A stretch of DNA of 11,678 nt from Clostridia bacterium (GCA_009928745.1 SACC01000022.1:1-11678); one strand, 5' to 3'. Shown: positions 1-6,635, numbered from the stretch's first letter. A program made the numbers and translations. Notes: generated by a model not told the origin, from the letters alone.

Positions 1-473
1 CCCGTCGGGACGAAGCTTACCGTAGGGAATACCGCAGACAAGGACTTTAAGGTCTTAACTCCGCCATAGTTCTCGGCAGGAAAGAATTTTACCACGTTAA
101 TTTTTTGCTGAAGCGCAGCCATAATGTCGGTCGGATTAACGCAACCCGGAATATACAGAATACCGACAAGGTTACAATACTTCGCAATCTCTGCGCTGAA
201 GCCCGGACTAACGATAAACGCCGCGCCCAATTCAACTGCAATCTCCGCTTGCTCCACGTTGATTACCGTACCGGCGCCGACTACCATATCCTTGCACTCT
301 TTAACGGCAAGCGCGAGCGCTTCTGCCGCGCAAGCTGTACGGAAAGTGATCTCTGCAAGCTGCATACCGCCCTCTTTTAGCGCCGCCATAAGGGGCAAGG
401 TATCGCCTAAATTATCAATTTTGATTACAGGAATAATTTTTTCGCCCTTTATAATATCAAGACATTTGCTCAT
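1..473 (-). CDS. eda: KDPG/KHG aldolase, C-terminal part cut by window edge
   Basis: This is a 2-dehydro-3-deoxy-phosphogluconate aldolase, which splits KDPG into pyruvate and glyceraldehyde-3-phosphate in the Entner-Doudoroff and uronate pathways (cytosolic, class I Schiff-base enzyme). I translated the minus strand from the ATG at 473. About 157 codons are present before the window ends. The family marks are in order: the general base Glu in AEITFRT (about residue 41), GAGTV (66-70), the SPGF motif (89-92), IPGCVNPTD (108-116), the Schiff-base lysine in VKFFPAE (about residue 129) and the start of the phosphate-binding PTGG, where the window ends. The family is usually about 205-215 aa, so roughly 50 residues are missing. 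Its ATG overlaps the stop of the upstream lyase-like gene by 4 bp (ATGA, 470-473), so translation is probably coupled. It is the third gene of the IclR operon. Confidence 0.95.
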   Translation of the reverse strand, partial: MSKCLDIIKGEKIIPVIKIDNLGDTLPLMAALKEGGMQLAEITFRTACAAEALALAVKECKDMVVGAGTVINVEQAEIAVELGAAFIVSPGFSAEIAKYCNLVGILYIPGCVNPTDIMAALQQKINVVKFFPAENYGGVKTLKSLSAVFPTVSFVPT

Positions 474-2578
474 AACTCCTCCCGAATATTGTTTTTAAAA
501 TCAAGTTTTAAGGTTTTGTTTTTACATTCTATTATTATCTGCTGTGGCTTACGCTCTACAATGCCGCCTTTAACATAACGATTTTCGTATCTTTGATATT
601 CGGTATTGATAACTTTGTTATCCACACTGAATTCTTTATCGTACATAAGGCTGTAATCGGTACCGTTGTTATATACTAATCGTCCGCCTATAAAGTCTGC
701 TTTCGCGGCAAGACATCTTTCAATAAAGTCGGTAAAGCTCTTCTCTGCGGAGAGTGTGGATACTTCGGTTATCCAGTAATGGTATTCGCCAACTGCTGCG
801 TTAATCAAATCGTATCTGTCACAAAACACCTTCTCGCTGTCAACCTTTTGACGCATAGCGGTATCGCCTTTAATGCTCTCGTCAGCATCTCTGTAGCTTA
901 AACTGCCGTTAGAACGTAGCATAAACATGGCGTTGCCCGCCTTGCCGAACACAAAGCCGCGATTTAAGTAATCAAGACAATATTCTTCCATAAACTGCAA
1001 CGGACAATAAGCGTGAGTAATCTTTGCAATATCACTCTCCCCTATACCCCGCTTTACGGGTAACTTGTATAAACTCAAATTAATGTTTTTGTATTGCGCC
1101 GAATGCGGACATCTGCCGTTGCCGATCCAATAGCTTGGAGAACCGCCCCCTCCGAACGGTTTTGCCGGCTGCGTGGTAAATATTGATAATTCATCGGTGA
1201 TATTAAGCGACCATATATGTTGCTGACCGCAGAAGCCGCCTACTCCGTATCGTTGCGCCGTGCTCATGCAATAATCGCTTGTCTTGTAAGTATAAATGTT
1301 CGCACGCTGCAGCGCCGCTCCGTTAGGTAGCATAGGAAGTCTTTTTGTAAGCGCCTTGAGAATACCCGTCTTGATAAGCAATATGCTGTTAATGTAACGG
1401 AAAGGAGCTACAAAGGTATTCGTCAACATACCGTTTTTCCTTATATACATGATTGTGTTATTGACTGCGCGGTAATCAGTAAAAACTTCCATCCCCAGTT
1501 GCATCATTATCTGTTTGTCTTTTAATCCGATGAGCCCTTCGCTGACAAGCTCGTCAAGGTTAAGCGAATTGGATTGCTTTAACTCAACGCCTTTTTTATA
1601 ATTATCGTCAAATATGGCGCGCAGCGCTTGCGGCAACTCATAATAGCTTTCGCCAGACGGCTTTTTTGCCTCTAACATAAGCCTGAACGCCATAACTCTG
1701 TCGCGCGAATGTTCCTCCCATCCGTCCGCGCCATAACGCGTTGCTTCGCCTTGAATTAAACAATCAAGGCTGGGTTTTAGTAGATTACCTATGCGGTCAC
1801 TGATTTTATTATCCGCGTAAGCTCTCCCGCTCGTAGTGTTAAAAATGTAATATGTACGGTCGCCCTTCTTATATCTAAAGCTGCCTAAAGCCACGTCAAG
1901 AAGCAGCGCATCAAGCGCCATTTTCATGCGCTTTACTCTTGCTTCATCCTTACTGTATTGTATAAAGTTCGCCATCGGCGCAAGCGTTTCGGGGAAGTAA
2001 TTGGACGAATTCCATTCAGAATAACCGTAATCAAAACGGTGCTGCAACCATATGTCGATACGGGCTTCGGCAAGAGTCTTATGTTCGGCGCCGGTCTTGT
2101 TATCATTAGTGAATATTTCTGTAGAATACATATCGCCTAACACGTACTCCGATACCGCGAATATTAGCTGATGGTTCTCCGACCACATACACAAGCTGTC
2201 GCCGGGATTAGCCTGATCCATCCAGTAACGGAAGCCCAGCACGCACGCTTTAATTGCGCTATGCTGTTCGGCAGATAAAAAACTTGAATAATCCTTGAGT
2301 ATCCGCACCAGCATTACCACTCTAAAATCACTGCAATCATAGCGATGCGACACATAGTCAATCGCGTTATTAATCAGCTTATCAATTTCGCCCTCATCAA
2401 CGGCTGTTCCTTGGCTTTTTTTATAAACTAGATACAATAGATAGCCCGCGCCGTCATAATACTCCGCCTTATAGCCTTCCACGCTCGGTTTTTTTCTGAC
2501 GCTAAGAATTATTTCGATAGCAACGGTTAATATGAATAACCCGATAATACCCAATACTACTCCCAACGCAATATACAT
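470..2578 (-). CDS. Membrane-anchored alpha/alpha-toroid protein, polysaccharide-lyase-like
   Basis: This 702-aa protein has one hydrophobic segment at residues 2-26 followed by RKK. The next 300 residues are helical and resemble the (alpha/alpha) toroid of heparinase II/III and alginate/chondroitin lyases. Visible clusters are WSENHQ (132-137), HRFDYGYSEWNSSNY (180-194), YGADGWEEHSRD (282-293), GQQHIW (451-456) and a glycine-rich FGGGGSPSYW (475-484). The last 250 residues look beta-rich, as in the sandwich domain of such lyases. I infer lyase-like function from this pattern and from the neighbours (KDPG aldolase and IclR); I cannot name a PL family. The positive residues follow the membrane segment and about a dozen cysteines are scattered along the chain, which suggests a cytoplasmic bulk domain. 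An AAGGAGA site at 2584-2590, overlapping the iclR stop, supports the start at 2578. An unrelated toroid enzyme such as a glycoside hydrolase remains possible. Confidence 0.6.
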   Translation of the reverse strand: MYIALGVVLGIIGLFILTVAIEIILSVRKKPSVEGYKAEYYDGAGYLLYLVYKKSQGTAVDEGEIDKLINNAIDYVSHRYDCSDFRVVMLVRILKDYSSFLSAEQHSAIKACVLGFRYWMDQANPGDSLCMWSENHQLIFAVSEYVLGDMYSTEIFTNDNKTGAEHKTLAEARIDIWLQHRFDYGYSEWNSSNYFPETLAPMANFIQYSKDEARVKRMKMALDALLLDVALGSFRYKKGDRTYYIFNTTSGRAYADNKISDRIGNLLKPSLDCLIQGEATRYGADGWEEHSRDRVMAFRLMLEAKKPSGESYYELPQALRAIFDDNYKKGVELKQSNSLNLDELVSEGLIGLKDKQIMMQLGMEVFTDYRAVNNTIMYIRKNGMLTNTFVAPFRYINSILLIKTGILKALTKRLPMLPNGAALQRANIYTYKTSDYCMSTAQRYGVGGFCGQQHIWSLNITDELSIFTTQPAKPFGGGGSPSYWIGNGRCPHSAQYKNINLSLYKLPVKRGIGESDIAKITHAYCPLQFMEEYCLDYLNRGFVFGKAGNAMFMLRSNGSLSYRDADESIKGDTAMRQKVDSEKVFCDRYDLINAAVGEYHYWITEVSTLSAEKSFTDFIERCLAAKADFIGGRLVYNNGTDYSLMYDKEFSVDNKVINTEYQRYENRYVKGGIVERKPQQIIIECKNKTLKLDFKNNIREEL

Positions 2579-2588
2579 AACTATCTCC

Positions 2589-3335
2589 TTACCGTCCGAA
2601 CAGACGGGATATATCTTTGCCGCACTTTTTCAAAAGCTCTATTGCCTCAATGTTATTAAAAAAATCTTTTTCTCTTGATGTAACGCTGATTGCGCCTATA
2701 ACTTTATCTGTATAATCATATATCGGCACAGACATGCAATATACGTTTTCCTCATGCTCGGCATTGTCGAACGCTATTCCGCTATCTCTCACCAGCTGCA
2801 ATTCCTTTACTAAACCGCACTTTGTCAATGTTGTAGCGGTGTATCTATTAAAAGTGGCTTTGGTCAAATACTCTTTCAACTCGCTCTCGGAGAATCCCAG
2901 CATCAAGCTTTTACCTAATGAGCTGCAATATAATTCAATCGATTTGCCGATTTCTGAATACATGCAAACATATGAATGCGGCTGTATTTTTTCGATATAT
3001 ACCGCGTAATCCCCCTGCCTAACTGCGATGTGACCGGTTACGTTAAGCGCCCTTACAAGCTGCTGCACATAAGGACCCGCCATCTCTCGCAAATCAAGCT
3101 TATTAGTATATCTTTTTGCTATCGCGATGAACCTGTATCCCAGTTTGTATCTGTCGTTATCGTCTTTTATAAGATAGTTGTTGTCAACAAGCGCGCCTAC
3201 CGTGCGATGTACCGTGCTTTTTGGCAAGCTGACAGCTCGGGCAAGCTCTGATATCCCCAATCCCGTCTGGCTCTCGGCGACCTTCTCTATCACCGAAAAT
3301 ATCCTTGCGACTGACTGCATTCCTTCTTTTTCCAT
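2589..3335 (-). CDS. IclR-family transcriptional regulator
   Basis: This 248-aa protein has a complete IclR architecture. The N-terminal winged helix-turn-helix covers about residues 7-65, with recognition region ISELARAVSLPKSTVHRTVG (28-47). The effector-binding domain covers about 75-247, with SSLGKSLML (138-146), a NAEHEENVYCMSVPIYD block (191-207) and GAISVTS (214-220). IclR proteins bind DNA as dimers and respond to small metabolites. The KdgR branch senses KDG or KDPG, and the eda gene two positions downstream suggests a similar ligand here (inference). The start at 3335 is preceded by AAAAGGA at a good distance; the internal ATG at codon 6 has its purine run too close. Only 10 bp separate it from the next gene. 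It is the first gene of the operon, so it probably controls itself through the palindrome at 3353-3375. Confidence 0.93.
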   Translation of the reverse strand: MEKEGMQSVARIFSVIEKVAESQTGLGISELARAVSLPKSTVHRTVGALVDNNYLIKDDNDRYKLGYRFIAIAKRYTNKLDLREMAGPYVQQLVRALNVTGHIAVRQGDYAVYIEKIQPHSYVCMYSEIGKSIELYCSSLGKSLMLGFSESELKEYLTKATFNRYTATTLTKCGLVKELQLVRDSGIAFDNAEHEENVYCMSVPIYDYTDKVIGAISVTSREKDFFNNIEAIELLKKCGKDISRLFGR

Positions 3336-3352
3336 TGATAATCCTTTTCAAT

Positions 3353-3375
3353 AGCGTTCCGTTTATCGGAACGCT
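3353..3375. promoter_or_regulatory. Probable IclR operator: perfect 9-bp inverted repeat
   Basis: AGCGTTCCG, five bases (TTTAT), then CGGAACGCT form a perfect palindrome. It lies 18 bp upstream of the iclR ATG and about +9 to +31 from the predicted transcription start, where a bound dimer would block RNA polymerase. The sequence is directly visible; the binding protein is inferred from position and from autoregulation being common for IclR proteins. Confidence 0.7.
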
Positions 3376-3389
3376 GTTTCGATAATGCA

Positions 3390-3418
3390 ATTATATCATT
3401 TCCATTTCGCCTTGTCAA
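3390..3418 (-). promoter_or_regulatory. Consensus sigma-A promoter of the iclR-lyase-eda operon
   Basis: On the minus strand, TTGACA (3418-3413) and TATAAT (3395-3390) are separated by exactly 17 bp, so both boxes match the consensus. The predicted start is near 3383, giving a leader of about 48 nt that contains the palindrome at 3353-3375. A promoter this strong fits a gene set kept off by a repressor. Confidence 0.85.
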
Positions 3419-3568
3419 TACGAAAAAACAACAAGTAAATTTTACGAGAAGTTATAAATATAGACAAAGCTATAATCGGTTAGCAACGAGAAAAATAGGC
3501 GCGAATATATAGAAATGGTAAAAACGAGATAAAAAAGTTAACAAAAAGCTTATTTTTATAATTAGAAC
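3419..3568. other. AT-rich spacer, nothing recognised
   Basis: This AT-rich stretch lies between the iclR promoter and repeat copy A. I see no reading frame, hairpin with T-tract, or promoter pair that I would defend. Confidence 0.5.
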
Positions 3569-3742
3569 CTATCATTAGCGGCGGGAAAACCCACGCTTTT
3601 TGCCGCCGCCCCTTGAGGCTGAAAGCCCCGAAAAAGGGTGAATTTCAAGATATAAAATCTTGAAAGAGGGGAAACTCGGCAAGTGTTTACTTGCGTGTGT
3701 CCCCTTTACGGAGTGGGAAAAAAGTATGTTTTTCCCACTCCG
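3569..3742 (+). repeat. Structured dispersed repeat, copy A
   Basis: This 174-bp block matches the reverse complement of 9475-9643 almost throughout. It is packed with hairpins: GCGGCGG/CCGCCGC (3578-3584 with 3603-3609), CCCTT/AAGGG (3610-3614 with 3634-3638) enclosing GGCT-GAA-AGCC (3617-3627), TTTCAAGAT/ATCTTGAAA (3643-3651 with 3657-3665), GCAAGT/ACTTGC and a perfect 14-bp stem, CGGAGTGGGAAAAA with its complement (3709-3742). Its right end corresponds to the left terminus of copy B. About 34 bp of the other end of copy B have no counterpart here, so copy A is shortened or diverged at its left side. It separates the bioY operon from the iclR promoter. No reading frame of substance lies in it. 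Confidence 0.85.
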
Positions 3743-3774
3743 AAGCGTAGCGACTGATATTGTCCCCTATAAGT

Positions 3775-3815
3775 CCGACCGAATGTAAGCGTAAGCGTCA
3801 TTCGCGCTTGGTCGG
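3775..3815. other. Hairpin downstream of the bioY-small ORF pair
   Basis: CCGACC (3775-3780) pairs with GGTCGG (3810-3815). Inside, CGAATG (3780-3785) can pair with CATTCG (3799-3804). It begins 6 bp after the stop of the small gene at 3821 on the minus strand. There is no T-tract behind it, so it may stabilise the mRNA 3' end or end transcription only weakly; it is not a textbook intrinsic terminator. Confidence 0.5.
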
Positions 3816-3820
3816 TCTCC

Positions 3821-3991
3821 TCACCAATCATCTCTCGGGGTAAGTTTTATATCATCATAAAAACTTAGATATTTATTCTTAAAATCATCGTGAATGCCCT
3901 CCGAAAGCAACTCGTTAAGGTCATAATCTTCCATATGAATTGCTTCTTCGTCCAGTTCTTCGGCAAGTTTTGAAAGCTCATAATCGGTCAT
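3821..3991 (-). CDS. Small acidic protein (56 aa) translationally coupled to bioY
   Basis: This short minus-strand frame starts with ATG at 3991 and ends with TGA at 3821-3823. Its ATG overlaps the bioY stop as ATGA (3988-3991). A purine-rich AGAGGT lies 6 bases before the ATG, inside the end of bioY. The 56-residue product begins MTDYELSKLAEELDEEA and ends IKLTPRDDW. About 18 residues are Asp or Glu against five Lys or Arg, so it is strongly acidic. It has no membrane segment and no cysteine, and reads as helical with many leucine/acid steps. I recognise no family. The start/stop overlap and site argue for real translation, and co-expression suggests a role linked to BioY or biotin, but this is inference. 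It could also be an unrelated passenger. Confidence 0.65.
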   Translation of the reverse strand: MTDYELSKLAEELDEEAIHMEDYDLNELLSEGIHDDFKNKYLSFYDDIKLTPRDDW

Positions 3992-4524
3992 ATGTTACCT
4001 CTTGCGGCTTGCTTCGACAATATAATATTTAATCTGTACGCCAATGCCGATGCAATGACAATTTTTGGTATATCAATTAATATAAAAGGTACAACTCCGC
4101 TAATTATCGCTCCCTTTAGTGTAATGTTAAGACTTATTGCCAAATATGCAGCTCCAAAAGTATAACATATTAATAGCGCAATACTCATACCGAGCACATA
4201 GAAGTTATATTTTTTACCGAATTTAACCGCGAAGGCAACCGCCGCCGCCATAAACGGATAACTAATAAGATATCCTCCGGTAGGTCCGAGAATTTTGGCA
4301 ATACCTGCGCCAAAGCCTGAAAACACCGGTATGCCCATAATGCCAAGCAAAAGGTATATACAGCATACCGCGATAGCGTTAAACGGAGACAGCATAGCGC
4401 CCAGCAAAAAAATAGCGAGCACGCTTAAACTCACAGGTACCGGTCCTATTGGTATAATTATCCAGGAACAGATTATCAGTAATGCAAGGAATATCCCCGA
4501 TAATGCAAGGTCTTTTGTCTTCAT
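3988..4524 (-). CDS. bioY: BioY biotin transporter S-component
   Basis: This 178-aa integral membrane protein is the substrate-binding subunit of an ECF-type biotin importer. It has six hydrophobic segments and the BioY signature GIPVFSGFGAGIAKILGPTG continuing GYLI (about 64-86), plus the C-terminal PFILIDIPKIVIASA (146-160), where the Asp and Lys are typical of the family's biotin site. Length and the MKTKDLAL start match the family. No ATPase or EcfT genes are nearby, so it would rely on shared ECF modules encoded elsewhere or act alone. There is no Shine-Dalgarno sequence before the ATG, and an in-frame TAA sits just upstream, which rules out a longer start. The promoter places transcription start on the ATG itself, so a leaderless mRNA is likely. 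It overlaps the small acidic gene downstream by 4 bp. Confidence 0.95.
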   Translation of the reverse strand: MKTKDLALSGIFLALLIICSWIIIPIGPVPVSLSVLAIFLLGAMLSPFNAIAVCCIYLLLGIMGIPVFSGFGAGIAKILGPTGGYLISYPFMAAAVAFAVKFGKKYNFYVLGMSIALLICYTFGAAYLAISLNITLKGAIISGVVPFILIDIPKIVIASALAYRLNIILSKQAARGNI

Positions 4525-4530
4525 AATAGT

Positions 4531-4559
4531 ATTATAAATTTATACTTGCGGCTTGTCAA
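4531..4559 (-). promoter_or_regulatory. bioY promoter, predicted leaderless start
   Basis: On the minus strand, TTGACA (4559-4554), a 17-bp spacer and TATAAT (4536-4531) give a full consensus promoter. Six bases (ACTATT) separate the -10 box from the ATG at 4524, so +1 by normal spacing is the A of the start codon. No ribosome binding site could fit in the transcript. Confidence 0.8.
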
Positions 4560-4582
4560 GCCAAATTGTTTTATGTTGACAA
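4553..4582. promoter_or_regulatory. Symmetric TTGTCAA-N16-TTGACAA element between bioY and padR
   Basis: The two divergent -35 boxes extend to a perfect 7-bp inverted repeat with a 16-bp spacer. The dyad resembles BirA biotin operators (TTGT-type and ACAA-type half sites), although the spacing is shorter than in the E. coli operator. A bound repressor would cover both promoters. The symmetry may instead only reflect two strong -35 boxes facing each other. A second dyad, AATTGT-N9-ACAATT (4564-4584), overlaps the padR -35 box and is an alternative PadR site. Confidence 0.4.
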
Positions 4583-4604
4583 TTACTAACTTGTATAATA
4601 TAAT
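4576..4604 (+). promoter_or_regulatory. padR-lipoprotein operon promoter
   Basis: TTGACA (4576-4581), 17 bp, TATAAT (4599-4604): a full consensus sigma-A promoter. The predicted start near 4611 gives a leader of about 23 nt carrying AGGAG (4623-4627) before the ATG at 4634. Confidence 0.85.
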
Positions 4605-4633
4605 AATAACATTACCGCACTTAGGAGAAAAAA

Positions 4634-5176
4634 ATGTCGCTGAAGCATGGAATACTCGGGCTGCTTAGCCTTAATAGCGCATCCGGTTACGACTTGTCAA
4701 AACTGTTTTCGGAGTCGCTCAATTATTTTTGGATGGCGAATCAAAGCCAGATATACAGAGAGTTGGACAAAATGGAAGAAGGCGGTTGGGTGCTGTCTGA
4801 AAAAATCGAACAAAGCGCCCGTCCCAACAAAAGAGTATATCGGATTACGCAAGCCGGCTCGCAAGAGCTTTTGAACTGGTTAAAAGACGAGGGGATTGAC
4901 CAATTAATGGTTATTCGGTCGCCATTGCTGATGAAGATATTCTTCGCTGGCAAAATTGACCGCGCAGACGTAATAAAACTGCTGATAGCATATCGCGCGG
5001 AGTGCGAAAAGCAGCAGCAGACCATTAAAGAGGAGGTAGCGCAAATCGGCTACTTTGAAGAAAGCGCGCAAAAGCCCGCTTACTGGAAATACACAACGAA
5101 TTATTGCATAGAGTATTACAATTTTTTGATACGCTGGGCAACTGATACGCTGAGTAGCTTGACTAACTTGAAATGA
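4634..5176 (+). CDS. PadR-family transcriptional regulator
   Basis: This 180-aa protein has the PadR layout. The N-terminal winged helix covers residues 1-80, with HGILGLLSLNSASGYDL (5-21), SQIYRELDKMEEGGWV (38-53) and a basic wing ending KRVYRITQAG (66-75). The C-terminal four-helix or coiled-coil dimer domain (about 90-175) is of the Vir_act_alpha_C type. These repressors often control themselves and a neighbouring gene and respond to phenolics, drugs or envelope stress. AGGAG at 4623-4627 sets the start. The stop codon overlaps the next gene's ATG (ATGA, 5173-5176), so the regulator and the Ig-repeat lipoprotein are translated together. Regulation probably works through the divergent promoter region at 4553-4604; the ligand is unknown. 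Confidence 0.92.
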   Translation: MSLKHGILGLLSLNSASGYDLSKLFSESLNYFWMANQSQIYRELDKMEEGGWVLSEKIEQSARPNKRVYRITQAGSQELLNWLKDEGIDQLMVIRSPLLMKIFFAGKIDRADVIKLLIAYRAECEKQQQTIKEEVAQIGYFEESAQKPAYWKYTTNYCIEYYNFLIRWATDTLSSLTNLK

Positions 5177-6507
5177 TGAAGAAATTAACTGTAGCATTAT
5201 TAATAATACTAATATTCACGATAATTACCCTTTTTGCTGCCTGCAGCTCCTCTAGTGTAGTAGGCATTTCTATTTATGCCGAACCGGACAAGACCACATA
5301 TATTATGGGCGAGGACCTTGATGTCACCGGCGGCAAAATCAGCGTAAATTACGCCAACGGCAAAAGCGATATCGTAAAAATTACCGAAAGTATGGTTACC
5401 GGATTCGACACATCCAGCATAGGTACGCGCTCTATTACAATAACTTACACTAAATCAGGCGGTTCGTTCTCAACCACTCAAGAGATAAGGACCATCGGAG
5501 TAAAAGCTTCCACTATTTCAATAGCGACGGCGCCTGTCAAAACAAGCTACGCAGTCGGCGAGTCGATTACGCTTGCTGGCATCTCTGTAGATGTTATATA
5601 CAATAACGGTACAACGGGCACAGTCGGCATCGCCTCTCTCCTGCACGAACCTGTAATCGCAAGACTTGGAATGACAACAGTAACCGTTAGGCTTGACAGT
5701 GCCACTGCTGTATATAATGTAACGGTAGTCCCCAAAGCAGTATCTGGTCTAAGCATATTGGTACCGCCTGATAAGACTGAATATTTCGCAGGGGAATTAT
5801 TCGATGAAACAGGACTAATTCTTAGTGTCGTATACAATGATTCCACTACCGCACAGCTTACAGAAGGTTTTACGATAGTCAACAGTACGATTAGTAACGA
5901 AACCGAGTCAATTACCTTGCGTTATGGTGATATATCAGTTGAATGCCCTATCACTGTAAACAAGGCGGTAGCAACCGGTTATGCTGTCAACACTATTCCC
6001 AAAACCGCATACACTGTCGGCGAAACCGTGAATTTTAACGGTTTAGATCTTAGCATTAACTTTAATAACGGACAATCTGTGACTGTGGCTTATGATAATA
6101 ACGGCATTTATCAAGTTAATTGGGCGAATATCGAAATAATCTCCCCCACCGGTCCATTGATTATTGAGGACAATAAAATTACTCTATACTATCACTACGG
6201 AGACGGCGCTAACGAATATTTAATTGTGGAGATACCCATTCAGGTATCTAATCCAACAGTAGTTGGCTTTGTCGTGCGCCGAAATGAACATCTCAAGACG
6301 GAATATACCGATGGAGAGAATATCAACCTATACGGACTTGAATTGGATGCAGAATACAGTAACGGCTCAACGGTAACAATAATTAATGATGTCGCGCTTA
6401 ACCCCGATGTCATGTATTCGCAAACAGCGCTTGACGGTATGGAATATGTTATAATACAGTATTCGGGGCACTCTTACCAATACGCTATCACGGTTAATGC
6501 TGAATAA
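5173..6507 (+). CDS. Lipoprotein with five tandem bacterial Ig-like domains
   Basis: This 444-aa surface protein has a signal peptide with a KK start, a hydrophobic core (5-21) and the lipobox FAAC, giving lipid-modified Cys24. Five repeats of 75-95 residues follow (about 31-109, 112-188, 190-264, 266-360, 363-444). Each carries the pattern K-T-x-Y-x-x-G-E, then a G-(I/L)-x-(L/V) strand, then a Y/F-x-N-G turn, as in Big_3-type bacterial Ig domains. There is no catalytic domain and no sortase or choline-binding tail, so it probably acts as a spacer, adhesin or carbohydrate-binding scaffold on the outer face of the membrane. The start is ATG at 5173 (a second ATG follows directly). No good ribosome binding site precedes it, so it depends on coupling to padR. 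The bidirectional terminator at 6636-6691 closes the operon. Confidence 0.88.
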   Translation: MMKKLTVALLIILIFTIITLFAACSSSSVVGISIYAEPDKTTYIMGEDLDVTGGKISVNYANGKSDIVKITESMVTGFDTSSIGTRSITITYTKSGGSFSTTQEIRTIGVKASTISIATAPVKTSYAVGESITLAGISVDVIYNNGTTGTVGIASLLHEPVIARLGMTTVTVRLDSATAVYNVTVVPKAVSGLSILVPPDKTEYFAGELFDETGLILSVVYNDSTTAQLTEGFTIVNSTISNETESITLRYGDISVECPITVNKAVATGYAVNTIPKTAYTVGETVNFNGLDLSINFNNGQSVTVAYDNNGIYQVNWANIEIISPTGPLIIEDNKITLYYHYGDGANEYLIVEIPIQVSNPTVVGFVVRRNEHLKTEYTDGENINLYGLELDAEYSNGSTVTIINDVALNPDVMYSQTALDGMEYVIIQYSGHSYQYAITVNAE

Positions 6508-6538
6508 CCTCTAAGTTTTGTGAAGAAACGCAAATAAT

Positions 6539-6565
6539 CTGAGTGGGCAAAAAGTGTGATTTTCC
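6539..6565 (+). repeat. Fragment of the structured repeat's terminal hairpin
   Basis: The 27 bases from CTGAGTGGGCAAAAAGTGTG onward match the left arm and loop of the terminal 14-bp hairpin of copy A (3709-3735) with four mismatches. The GAGTGGGCA part also matches the right terminus of copy B. The following bases do not continue the match. It reads as a decayed or partial copy, 32 bp after the stop of the Ig-repeat lipoprotein. Confidence 0.5.
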
Positions 6566-6635
6566 TGCAACTTATTATTGCCGCAATACTTAGAATAATT
6601 AAAGTTCAAATGATAATTACCAAAAACGAATTAAG

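Noticed and set aside
105..498. Two plus-strand frames opposite eda
   Set aside because: The minus strand encodes a clear KDPG aldolase here. The plus frames have no recognisable content and are shadows.
3473..3480. TAATCGGT octamer found five times on the plus strand
   Set aside because: Two of the five copies lie in coding sequence on the minus strand as Thr-Asp-Tyr codons (near 654 and 3981). Only the pair at 9449 and 9465 has a suggestive position; the rest looks like chance.
3709..3742. Perfect 14-bp hairpin as an intrinsic terminator
   Set aside because: No T-run follows on either strand outside the stem (the T and A runs are inside it), and the same hairpin is the terminus of the mobile repeat, which explains it better.
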